Source: DASRBO01 sp035653595
Lineage (GTDB): Bacteria > Actinomycetota > Acidimicrobiia > Acidimicrobiales > JAJPHE01
NCBI GenBank assembly: GCA_035653595.1
Contig: DASRBO010000030.1
Location: 1 to 21,261 of the forward strand
Reading direction: 5' to 3'
Length of the DNA stretch: 21,261 bases
Shown here: positions 16,011-21,261 of the stretch, piece after piece
Layout of the letters: each line of letters starts with the position of its first letter
Position numbering within the stretch: the first letter of the stretch is position 1
Translations under genes and position numbers: made by a program
Notes under the pieces: model-generated
What the model was told of the DNA's origin: nothing
Seen by the model: only the letters and a program-made list of their open reading frames with translations
Databases searched by the model: none

Positions 16011-16514
16011 CTCCCCACTCCAGACATCGACGCCGCCCGGGGGGCGGCCTACACCGCCAAGCGGATCTCGGGCCTGGTCCGGCCTTACGTGGATGCGGCC
16101 GGGGTCACCAAGCCGGGGGCGGCTCATCTGTTCCGCCACACGGCGGCCACCCTCATGCTCGAAGGCGGGGCCGACTTGCGCTATGTGCAGGAGCTATTGG
16201 GCCATGCCGACGTGTCGACCACCCAGATCTACACCCGGGTCTCCATCCGCCAGTTGAAGGCCGTTCATGACGCCACCCACCCGGGGGCCAGGAACGCCTC
16301 GCACGCCTCGCCCAGCATCGAGGACTTCCTTTACAGCTTCAAGGACAGCCCCGGGCGGCTCCCGGCTGCGCCGTCGCCGCCCGACAGCCTCGAATGTGAC
16401 GCTTCCTCCGCCGTCATCCCCGGATGCGCCAGTCCAGCCGGCCGCTACTCCCGAACCCGGTCCCGCCCCTCCCGTCCTCACTCCGACCAGGGGGCGCACC
16501 GGCAGCACACCTGA
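16011..16514 (+). pseudogene. Tyrosine recombinase, 5'-truncated remnant (catalytic C-terminal half)
   Basis: The frame is open from just after a TAG at 16008, with no proper gene start. The translation runs through SGLVRPYVDAAGVTKPGAAH to a clear tyrosine-recombinase active site. This has the HLFRHT box (HxxR), LEGGADLRYVQELLGHADVS with the later histidine, and STTQIYTRV with the nucleophilic tyrosine. The family part ends near THPGAR (about 16290); the tail to 16514 is low-complexity. The first catalytic arginine and the N-terminal DNA-binding domain are missing. It most resembles XerD-like recombinases carried on transposons and integrative elements. A GTG at 16089 could start a 141-residue product, but this would be inactive. 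It marks the left edge of the accessory region, right behind the importer operon. Confidence 0.75.
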
Positions 16515-16549
16515 TGCGCCGTGCGCTCGCGGTCGGGACGGCAACTTGC

Positions 16550-16580
16550 GGTCACCCTGACCAGTCAGAGCAGGTCAGAG
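16550..16580. repeat. Cluster of short inverted and direct repeats between recombinase fragments
   Basis: GGTCA-CCC-TGACC (16550-16562) is a perfect 5-bp hairpin. It is followed by two copies of TCAGAG ten bases apart. The cluster lies between the C-terminal and N-terminal recombinase fragments. It could be the relic of a recombination site, but nothing proves that. Confidence 0.2.
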
Positions 16581-16643
16581 GCATGGACCCAAGTCCAAGC
16601 TGTCCCCCGGCAGCGGCCGCGATACGAGCGTCCGGCTCCAGCG

Positions 16644-16663
16644 TGAGGCACGCCTGAGGCACG
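16644..16663 (+). repeat. Tandem 11-bp direct repeat upstream of integrase fragment
   Basis: TGAGGCACG occurs at 16644-16652 and again at 16655-16663, an 11-bp period. It lies about 40 bases before the start of a gene encoding an integrase arm-binding domain. Phage integrases bind short direct repeats (arm sites) of this size, so this may be an arm-type relic. Confidence 0.3.
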
Positions 16664-16704
16664 AACGCGTCGCCTGGCTCCTCCTCCTGAACGGGGGAGC
16701 GGCA

Positions 16705-16887
16705 GTGGCCAGATCAGCTTTCGGGACCATCCGGCGCCTGGAGTCCGGGCGGTACAACGCACGCATCCGGGTGCGGGGCCGACAGATCACCGTCGGGACC
16801 TTCGCCACGCGGCGGGCGGCCACCGCGGCGATCGCGGCGGCAGGAGCCGAGGCCAGCGGCGAGCGGATCATCGACCGGACAGCAGGG
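16705..16887 (+). pseudogene. Integrase N-terminal (arm-binding-like) fragment
   Basis: A GTG at 16705 with GGGGAG six bases upstream opens a frame whose first 60 residues read as the N-terminal domain of a phage-type integrase. FGTIRRLESGRYNARIRVRG is followed by a VGTFATRRAATAAIAAA segment. This resembles the three-stranded arm-DNA-binding fold of actinophage integrases. After about residue 60 the frame loses family character, although it stays open to 17469 as a shadow of the next gene. Core-binding and catalytic domains are absent in this frame. It therefore appears truncated by fusion to unrelated DNA near 16880. The intact start and ribosome site suggest it could still yield a short peptide. 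It may have come from the same element as the upstream recombinase remnant or from a different one. Confidence 0.6.
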
Positions 16888-16945
16888 CGTCAGCGCGCTG
16901 ACCGACCGCTCGACCGCCAGCTGTCCGGGCACCCCACTGGGCGCC

Positions 16946-17617
16946 TTGACCCGCCCCGAGGTGACCTACCTAGTCCGTTCCACCGACCCCAGCGCAATTA
17001 TCACGGCCAAGCTCGTTTCAACCCGACAACTCGAGCAGGCCGCCGGGGGCGAGCTCACCCAGTGCCAGTTCCGTCCCTGTTCGCCGTCGGCGGTCTGGCT
17101 CATCCTCGCCCACGGCGGCGCCTTCGCCTTCTCGTCCAGCCCGGGTGGCATCTCCGTGCCATCCGTGAACGCCCCTACCACGACGACGACGTCACTGCCC
17201 CCCGGCATGCACTGGAGCATCTACCCGGTCGACCCCCTGAGCGGACGGGGCCTCGGCGCCTCCGGAACCGGCCAGGGTCCGGACCCCTCCTACTTCGCTC
17301 AGCTGACCGACCTCGACCCCGCTCCGCTCCTGGTCGCCAGCTCATCCGCCGCGGGATGCCAGCCGGTTCCCCTGACCTCGGTCAGCACCGACAGCGCCGG
17401 AGCCCGCTTTTACGCCTACGCCGGGGGCATGACCCAGGTCATACCGCCGCCCGGGTTCAACCCGGCTGACGCCACCGACGATCAGCTGCGGCGCTACGGC
17501 CTCCCGCCCCGGCCTCCGCAGGGGACGCGGGCCCGCCAGATCTGGGACACCAACGTCGGCCACGCCACCCACCCGGCACCTCCGGGGATCAGCACCTGTC
17601 CGAGGAGCAGCGGTTAA
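16946..17617 (+). CDS. Secreted-type protein of unknown function, probably 5'-truncated
   Basis: From a TTG at 16946 the product is 223 residues. The frame is open further upstream (SALTDRSTASCPGTPLGA before the TTG) with no good start or signal peptide. The composition is that of an exported protein: paired cysteines, a Thr/Ser-rich linker near residues 75-90 and many Pro/Gly. The segment PSAVWLILAHGGAFAFS resembles small secreted-domain proteins of actinobacteria. The C-terminal PPPGFNPADATDDQLRRYGL followed by PPRPP is a short motif I associate with secreted G1-peptidase-like (eqolisin-type) proteins, but no peptidase domain follows. The simplest reading is loss of the signal peptide when the integrase fragment was joined on. 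Its stop overlaps the next ATG (TAATG), so the two were probably an operon. Confidence 0.5.
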   Translation: MTRPEVTYLVRSTDPSAIITAKLVSTRQLEQAAGGELTQCQFRPCSPSAVWLILAHGGAFAFSSSPGGISVPSVNAPTTTTTSLPPGMHWSIYPVDPLSGRGLGASGTGQGPDPSYFAQLTDLDPAPLLVASSSAAGCQPVPLTSVSTDSAGARFYAYAGGMTQVIPPPGFNPADATDDQLRRYGLPPRPPQGTRARQIWDTNVGHATHPAPPGISTCPRSSG

Positions 17618-18439
17618 TGACCACCGCTCGAGTAGGGCTCCTCGCCTTGGCGGTCTGCGTACTCGGGGGCTGTGGTAGCGGTCCTTCGTCGGTATCCACC
17701 ACCGGGGAGAGCCCGGCCCTTCGGGCCTGGGCGGGCTTCCCGGTGGGCCGGGTGCCCCGCCCGCTGGTCCTGGTCGGCCCGAAGGTCGTGGACCCGAGGA
17801 CTGGCTTTCCCGATGGGCCCACCAAGCTCGCCTACATCGAGCGCGCCGTGGACCTGCCCGCCACCCTGCCGCCCGGTCCCGCCACGGCGGACGGCTACCC
17901 GGTCGTTTCCGCGGCTGAAGCGGCCAGGAGCTTCATGTCGGGTCCCGGGAAGGGGCCCGCCTCCGGTGTGCGGCTGGTCGTCACTGCGATCCAGCTGGGC
18001 ACGGCTGAGTTCGACACCGACCGCGGGCGCCAGAACCTTGCTGCCTGGCAGTTCTCCTTCCAGGACGTGACTGATCCGGCTCTCGTCCTGGCCGTGGCGC
18101 CCGACAGGTCGTTCCAGCCCTCTGCCGTCGCCACTCGGGGGACGATGGTGACCGATGCCCGCGTCGGACGGTCGCACCCTCACGGTGGGCTTCGTCGGTG
18201 TGGCTGCGGGCAGTGGGCCCTGCACCGCCGACTACTCGGTTACCGCGGAGACCTCCCGGACGGCCGTGGCCGTCTCGGTCCACGGGCACCCCCATGACAA
18301 GGGTGGTTCGGGGACCGCAGCTCTGACCTGCAACCTCGTCGGGTACCACCGGGAGGCGACGAGGTTGCTCGACGCTGCGCTGGGGGCGCGAGTGCTCGTC
18401 GACGCCGCCAGTGGCTCAGCGGTGCCAGTCACCGGCTGA
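17617..18439 (+). pseudogene. Secreted lipoprotein of unknown function interrupted by a frameshift
   Basis: The ATG at 17617 overlaps the preceding TAA, and GAGGAG lies about ten bases upstream. The product starts MTTARVGLLALAVCVLGGC, a lipoprotein signal with Cys19 in the lipobox. The first frame reads as a plausible exported protein to about 18155 (FQPSAVATRGTMVTDARV), then turns to Arg/Gly/His-rich nonsense ending at 18297. A second frame takes over at the same point with DGRTLTVGFVGVAAGSGPCT and ends, normally, with LDAALGARVLVDAASGSAVP at 18439. Removing one base around 18158-18165 would join them as ARSDGRTLTV in one protein of about 273 residues. The cause is either a real frameshift or a base-calling error. 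I do not recognise the family; a beta-rich extracytoplasmic domain with a disulfide pair is likely. Confidence 0.65.
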
Positions 18440-18598
18440 TCGACCTACGGCGCCCAGCGGATGAAGGCCGGCCCCCAGTCGGGAACGTGCCCTCTGCCGC
18501 CAGATCGAGAGCCACTTGGTATCACCGTCCGACCCCTGTGGCCGCTGCCGGCGGACCGATGGCGACCGGGCGCCGTCCCCGCGAGTGTCCATTAAGAG

Positions 18599-18604
18599 TA
18601 CGCT
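18599..18604 (+). promoter_or_regulatory. Candidate -10 hexamer before the small membrane-protein genes
   Basis: TACGCT lies in a locally AT-richer stretch (ATTAAGAGTACGCTT), 39 bases before the GTG at 18644. The rest of the 204-bp gap from 18440 shows nothing else I can support. Confidence 0.3.
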
Positions 18605-18643
18605 TCGCATGCAGATAGGGCCTGATGGGGGAACGGGACGAGA

Positions 18644-18907
18644 GTGTCTGACGCCCGACGAAGTCTGACCTGGCGAGAGCGACTGGGTCCGGAGTGGCTT
18701 GAAGAACATCCGGCCGACCAGTGGTTGCCGTATGTAGTGAGCGCCTATTTGGCGATTGGCTTCTCGGGCACCATCATCGAAACAGCCGTGGCTCACGGAC
18801 ACGTCAACTGGTGGGTCCTCGTCTTGGGCATCGTCCCCCTTCTCATGTATATCGGCGGATTCGTGATTCGCAGGCAGCGCGCCAGCGCTGGCCACGGTGG
18901 CCGCTAG
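18644..18907 (+). CDS. Small two-segment membrane protein, unknown function
   Basis: The product is 87 residues from a GTG at 18644. A charged N-terminus (SLTWRERLGPEWLEEHPADQ) leads into two predicted membrane helices, about residues 28-46 (YVVSAYLAIGFSGTIIETAV) and 55-74 (WWVLVLGIVPLLMYIGGFVI). It ends in a basic tail, RRQRASAGHGGR, likely cytoplasmic by the positive-inside rule. I do not recognise the family. Base composition is less GC-rich than the housekeeping genes (codons such as TAT, TTG, ATT), consistent with acquired DNA. It is followed three bases later by another small membrane-protein gene on the same strand. Confidence 0.55.
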   Translation: MSDARRSLTWRERLGPEWLEEHPADQWLPYVVSAYLAIGFSGTIIETAVAHGHVNWWVLVLGIVPLLMYIGGFVIRRQRASAGHGGR

Positions 18908-18910
18908 CTC

Positions 18911-19129
18911 GTGATGTCAGACGAGAATCGGGCAATGAGCTGGGTGTCCCTGCTGTGGCGGAGGCCCCACACCATGTCCGACGCGCTCGTCGTCGGCTCC
19001 AGCGGCGGCGCCATCCTCTTCGTGATCATCGCCTTCGGCGTAGGCCGAGGATGGGAACAGGCGATGACGTGGGCGGCGCCATTGTGTGGCATCTGGACGG
19101 CCCTCGGAATGGCTGAGGTACTCCTCTAG
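18911..19129 (+). CDS. Small two-segment membrane protein, unknown function
   Basis: The product is 72 residues from a GTG at 18911, or 71 from the ATG at 18914. Hydrophobic stretches are near residues 24-44 (ALVVGSSGGAILFVIIAFGV) and 52-70 (MTWAAPLCGIWTALGMAEVL). The N-terminus carries a basic WRRPH patch. It starts three bases after the preceding small membrane-protein gene, so the pair was probably cotranscribed. I do not recognise the family. Small size and weak start signals leave open that it is a degenerate remnant. Confidence 0.45.
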   Translation: MMSDENRAMSWVSLLWRRPHTMSDALVVGSSGGAILFVIIAFGVGRGWEQAMTWAAPLCGIWTALGMAEVLL

Positions 19130-19159
19130 CGCCATCGGCCCGACGCTCGACTTGCTCCG

Positions 19160-19255
19160 ATGGTGCCAGTCAGTCTGCTCGCGATGGTGGCCAGCGTGGT
19201 CATGGTGATCTTGGCGCTGCTTCACCGTGGCGGAGGTGACAACTTCGCTCGCTGA
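19160..19255 (+). CDS. Candidate 31-residue single-span membrane peptide
   Basis: An ATG at 19160 opens a 31-codon frame ending at TGA 19253-19255. It encodes one strongly hydrophobic segment (VSLLAMVASVVMVILALL) followed by a short polar tail, HRGGGDNFAR. It lies 30 bases after a second small membrane-protein gene on the same strand. No Shine-Dalgarno sequence is evident. It may be real, as the third of a row of tiny membrane proteins, or chance. Confidence 0.25.
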   Translation: MVPVSLLAMVASVVMVILALLHRGGGDNFAR

Positions 19256-19441
19256 ACATCGATCCCGCCCCGGATTGAGAGCGGACCAGGTGTCCCCAAA
19301 ACATCGTCCCGTCCGAGTTCGCTGGGTGCCCTGGACCGCCGGCTGAGAGACAGTCTTACCTTACCTGAAGTGCCATCGGGAGATAGAGCTGCGGTCTCGC
19401 TGACATGGCTGGGTTCAGGGCCGGCGTAGTGGAGGGATAGT

Positions 19442-19852
19442 TCACGAGGCAGCCAGCAGCTGCTGTACGCGTTGGTAGGAGATTCCCACGATGTACGCGA
19501 TGTCGCGCGTACTCAGGCCCTTGCGGGCCAGTCCCGACACCGCCTCGGCGGTGAGCTTGGCGGCTTCGGCCTCCTCGTTGCGGACTGCCTCGCGCCGCCG
19601 CTTCGCCTCGACAGCCTTCGAGATCAGGCGAGGTTCGAGGTTTATCGTGGGGACCAGGACGAAAGACTCCTCGTCTGAGGTGTCGAACCACGCGGCGAGT
19701 GCCTCGCGAGCGTTGGCCTCGGCCTTGCTCAAGGTGCGTCCATGGGTGTACACCCCGATCGGCTCGCTGTCGGGCGAGGAGAGCACCTCCACCAGCCACT
19801 GGCCGTTGTCGTCGGGCGTGTACCGCACGTTGAAGGTACGGGGCTTAGTCAT
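19442..19852 (-). CDS. hicB: HicB-family antitoxin with C-terminal helix-turn-helix
   Basis: I choose the ATG at 19852, giving 136 residues. It overlaps the hicA stop as ATGA and has AAGGATGG upstream. An in-frame ATG at 19864 would add four residues. The N-terminal 55 residues (FNVRYTPDDNGQWLVEVLSS, HGRTLSKAEANAREALAAWF) form the partial RNase-H-like fold of HicB antitoxins. A charged helical linker follows. The C-terminus, LARKGLSTRDIAYIVGISYQ, is a helix-turn-helix that should bind the operator. HicB neutralises HicA by direct binding and, as a complex or alone, represses the operon. The gene order, toxin first, is the usual one for hicAB. A proper length and intact domains suggest a functional antitoxin. 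Confidence 0.85.
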   Translation of the reverse strand: MTKPRTFNVRYTPDDNGQWLVEVLSSPDSEPIGVYTHGRTLSKAEANAREALAAWFDTSDEESFVLVPTINLEPRLISKAVEAKRRREAVRNEEAEAAKLTAEAVSGLARKGLSTRDIAYIVGISYQRVQQLLAAS

Positions 19853-20052
19853 CGTTTCATCCATCCTTGACCTAGACAGGGCTCGAGCTGTCGTTCGAGC
19901 GATCGGAGCAGGCCAGTTCCGAGGGTCTGGCCGGCATGCACCGGGACGACCGCTTGGCAGTCACCACAGCGAACGACGACATGCGAGCCGTGTTGACGCA
20001 ATTCGACGCAACCGAGTCGACGCAGCATTCGAAGCAGCTCCTTCCCGGTCAC
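19849..20052 (-). CDS. hicA: HicA-family mRNA interferase toxin
   Basis: The 67-residue product starts at a GTG at 20052. It has the double-stranded-RNA-binding-like HicA fold pattern: VTGKELLRMLRRLGCVELRQ, then HGSHVVVRC with the family histidine H24 in GSH. The end is the usual HxGxxLxxGLLRSLERQ segment (HAGQTLGTGLLRSLERQLEP). HicA cleaves mRNAs and halts growth until neutralised by HicB. There is no Shine-Dalgarno sequence. The GTG lies seven bases after a -10-like TAGACA, so the mRNA is probably leaderless. The stop overlaps the hicB ATG (ATGA), coupling the two. The toxin catalytic histidine is present, so it is probably active. Confidence 0.85.
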   Translation of the reverse strand: MTGKELLRMLRRLGCVELRQHGSHVVVRCGDCQAVVPVHAGQTLGTGLLRSLERQLEPCLGQGWMKR

Positions 20053-20058
20053 AACTAC

Positions 20059-20087
20059 TGTCTAGCAGATAGGCAGCTAAGTGACAA
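20059..20087 (-). promoter_or_regulatory. hicAB promoter
   Basis: On the minus strand TTGTCA (20087-20082) and TAGACA (20064-20059) are separated by exactly 17 bases. The -35 matches TTGACA at five of six positions; the -10 is weaker. The hicA GTG starts seven bases after the -10, predicting a leaderless transcript. Confidence 0.55.
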
Positions 20088-20097
20088 GCACCTAGAC
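20060..20097. promoter_or_regulatory. Inverted repeat flanking the hicAB promoter, candidate HicB operator
   Basis: GTCTAG (20060-20065) and CTAGAC (20092-20097) form an inverted repeat with 26 bases between. One arm overlaps the -10 and the other lies upstream of the -35, so a regulator bound to both would close the promoter. Autoregulation of this type is normal for HicB proteins with a DNA-binding domain. Confidence 0.45.
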
Positions 20098-20100
20098 GTA

Positions 20101-20120
20101 AGGGGGAACTTCATCCCCCT
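20101..20120. repeat. Small hairpin upstream of hicAB
   Basis: AGGGGG and CCCCCT form a 6-bp stem around an 8-base loop, just upstream of the hicAB promoter and beyond the end of the HAD gene. It may act as a terminator for HAD transcription, but there is no T-tract. Confidence 0.25.
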
Positions 20121-20243
20121 CAGCCCCCCGGGGCCCACCGTCCCCACCGTCCCCTATCCGCAGACGGCCAGTTGGGCCCGGCTGGCCCCGAACGCCGGCA
20201 CTGGGCGCTTCGTCGACCGCCGAACGGGGCTGTCGGGTGCCAA

Positions 20244-21026
20244 TTACGAGGCTGACCTGTCCAGCTCCGACGCCAGCGCGCCAATCGAGGGGATGACCGA
20301 GACAGGACATTCTCGGTCGGGCAACGGTCGACCGGCAGAGACCCAGATAGCACCGATTCCGGATGCTGTCGCTCCTCGGACGTCGCGCTCCTAACTGTCG
20401 CCAACCATCACGGCCTCGTGGGGAAGCACCCCCAGCGCGTCGAGAACCAGACTGAACGCCTCCGGGGAGGGTTTGCCCGTTCCCGCCTCCCCGGATATGA
20501 CCACGGCGTCGAAGTAGGAGCCGAGCCCGCTCTGGTCCAGCTTGAGGCGCTGTATGTCGGCAGGCCCGTTGGTCAGAAGCCCGAGGCGATAACCAGCAGC
20601 AGCGGTAGAGCGCACGGCGTCAGCGGCTCCATCGAGGAGGCGATGCCCGACTCGCTGGGTCGCCTCAAACGCAGCGGCCATGGCCCGAGCCAGTTCCGGG
20701 TCCGGTCGGCCAAGTTCGGCCGCGGCCGCCTCCCAGGCTTGGCGGCGATAGCCGGGCGCCCAGGCCCCCAACCCATCCAGGCTGGGATGACAGCCCTCGA
20801 AGCTGGCCCACAGCCCTTCCCAGGAGGCGATGCCGAGCGCGACGGCCAGGCGGTGATGGGACCCGGCCCGCCATATCCCGCGGGCAATAGCGAGGATCAC
20901 GTCCTCCGCTTGATCCGGATTGACGCCGGGGATGAGGCTGCCAGCGGAGCGCACCGATGCTCGGGCCACTGCCTCCTCTTCGATCAAGGTGTCGTCCAGA
21001 TCGAAGATCACGGCCCCAATCCCCAC
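20244..21026 (-). pseudogene. HAD-superfamily hydrolase interrupted by an in-frame amber codon
   Basis: From the GTG at 21026, 211 residues precede a TAG at 20391-20393. Motif I is VIFDLDDTL (nucleophile D9, D11), the cap is helical, motif II is LGLLTNGP, and the motif III lysine is in GTGKPSPEAF. Motif IV begins VMVGDS and is cut there. The same frame continues for 48 more codons to a TAA at 20244, reading ERDVRGATASGIGAIWVSAG. This is the expected continuation (GDSxERDVxGA) of the family. The TAG replaces a position usually Leu, so one TTG-to-TAG change explains it. The whole frame, about 260 codons, matches the normal length. The truncated protein lacks the final helix/strand and the second acidic residue of motif IV. 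Loss of function, readthrough or a sequencing error are all possible. The substrate is unknown. Confidence 0.8.
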
Positions 21027-21032
21027 GGCAGG

Positions 21033-21038
21033 ACCATA
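21033..21038 (-). promoter_or_regulatory. Candidate -10 hexamer for leaderless HAD gene
   Basis: On the minus strand TATGGT, then CCTGCC, then the GTG at 21026. There is no Shine-Dalgarno sequence. The six-base gap matches that at obg, proA, pspA and hicA. Confidence 0.45.
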
Positions 21039-21261
21039 TCGACCTCGGCCGCCACTCGCCGGACTACCATCGCAGGTACGAACGTCCCCTGTCCCATACC
21101 AGCAGACCTCCTGCAGTCTTCCCCTGCCTCCGATCGCCGGCTCGAGGGCACCCCCAGGGTCAGCGCTCGATGACTCGATAGCTCACCAGATTGGCCTTTG
21201 CGCAGTCCCTGATCGCGGGCCCATCGTCGCCAGCCCAGACACACAGAGGACCACCGAGTGA

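Noticed and set aside
16515..16704. tRNA gene as an integration site near the recombinase remnants
   Set aside because: No T-arm consensus or cloverleaf could be found in this gap.
19286..19330. TGTCCCCAAAACAT as a possible insertion-sequence end
   Set aside because: No matching inverted copy, target duplication or transposase was found nearby.
20092..20310. 72-codon minus-strand frame downstream of the HAD amber codon
   Set aside because: It is in a different frame from the HAD continuation, Gly-rich and without a plausible start signal.
19936..20394. 152-codon plus-strand frame across hicA and the HAD 3' end
   Set aside because: It is antisense to hicA and to the post-amber HAD tail, with no family resemblance.
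21008..21244. 78-codon minus-strand frame at the right edge
   Set aside because: It overlaps the HAD start in another frame and shows no domain or ribosome site.

Overview
The window looks like a chromosomal segment of a high-GC Actinomycetota, and I lean towards an Acidimicrobiia-like lineage. The grounds are pervasive GC-rich third codon positions, frequent GTG/TTG starts, an F420-type LLM oxidoreductase, an SCO6745-family protein, an actinobacterial nitrobindin-like protein and several apparently leaderless starts. The lineage call is inference; no rRNA or tRNA gene is visible, and no CRISPR array was seen.

Region 1 (1-5100) is housekeeping. On the minus strand, obg, proB, proA and a MoxR-like AAA+ ATPase (cut by the window edge) lie in order, with 4-base overlaps at obg/proB and proA/moxR. 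A PspA/IM30 gene sits on the opposite strand between proB and proA. ProB and ProA are the first two steps of proline synthesis; Obg is a ribosome-assembly GTPase; PspA guards membrane integrity.

Region 2 (5200-10800) holds single genes and small units: an SCO6745-family protein, a nitrobindin-like protein, a class I methyltransferase, a lipoprotein with a carboxypeptidase-regulatory-like fold, a response regulator with an unrecognised C-terminal domain, a small helical protein upstream of it, and an LLM-class F420-type oxidoreductase. Two convergent gene pairs are separated by terminator-like hairpins.

Region 3 (11058-15990) is a complete carbohydrate-type ABC importer: lipoprotein binding protein, two permeases and a UgpC/MalK-type ATPase. 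Two stem-loops lie between the binding protein and the first permease, the second covering the permease start codon. The first permease carries an insertion of about 190 residues, including a carboxypeptidase-regulatory-like module, between its third and fourth membrane segments.

Region 4 (16000-20400) looks like a worn accessory region. It has a 5'-truncated tyrosine recombinase, a separate N-terminal integrase fragment, an apparently 5'-truncated secreted-type protein, a frameshifted lipoprotein, three very small membrane proteins and a HicAB toxin-antitoxin pair whose promoter is flanked by an inverted repeat. An HAD hydrolase interrupted by an in-frame amber codon inside motif IV follows. 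I see nothing supportable in 19256-19441 or 21039-21261.

The most consistent unlisted signal is a TANNNT hexamer 6-8 bases before the start codon of seven genes, as expected for leaderless transcription.
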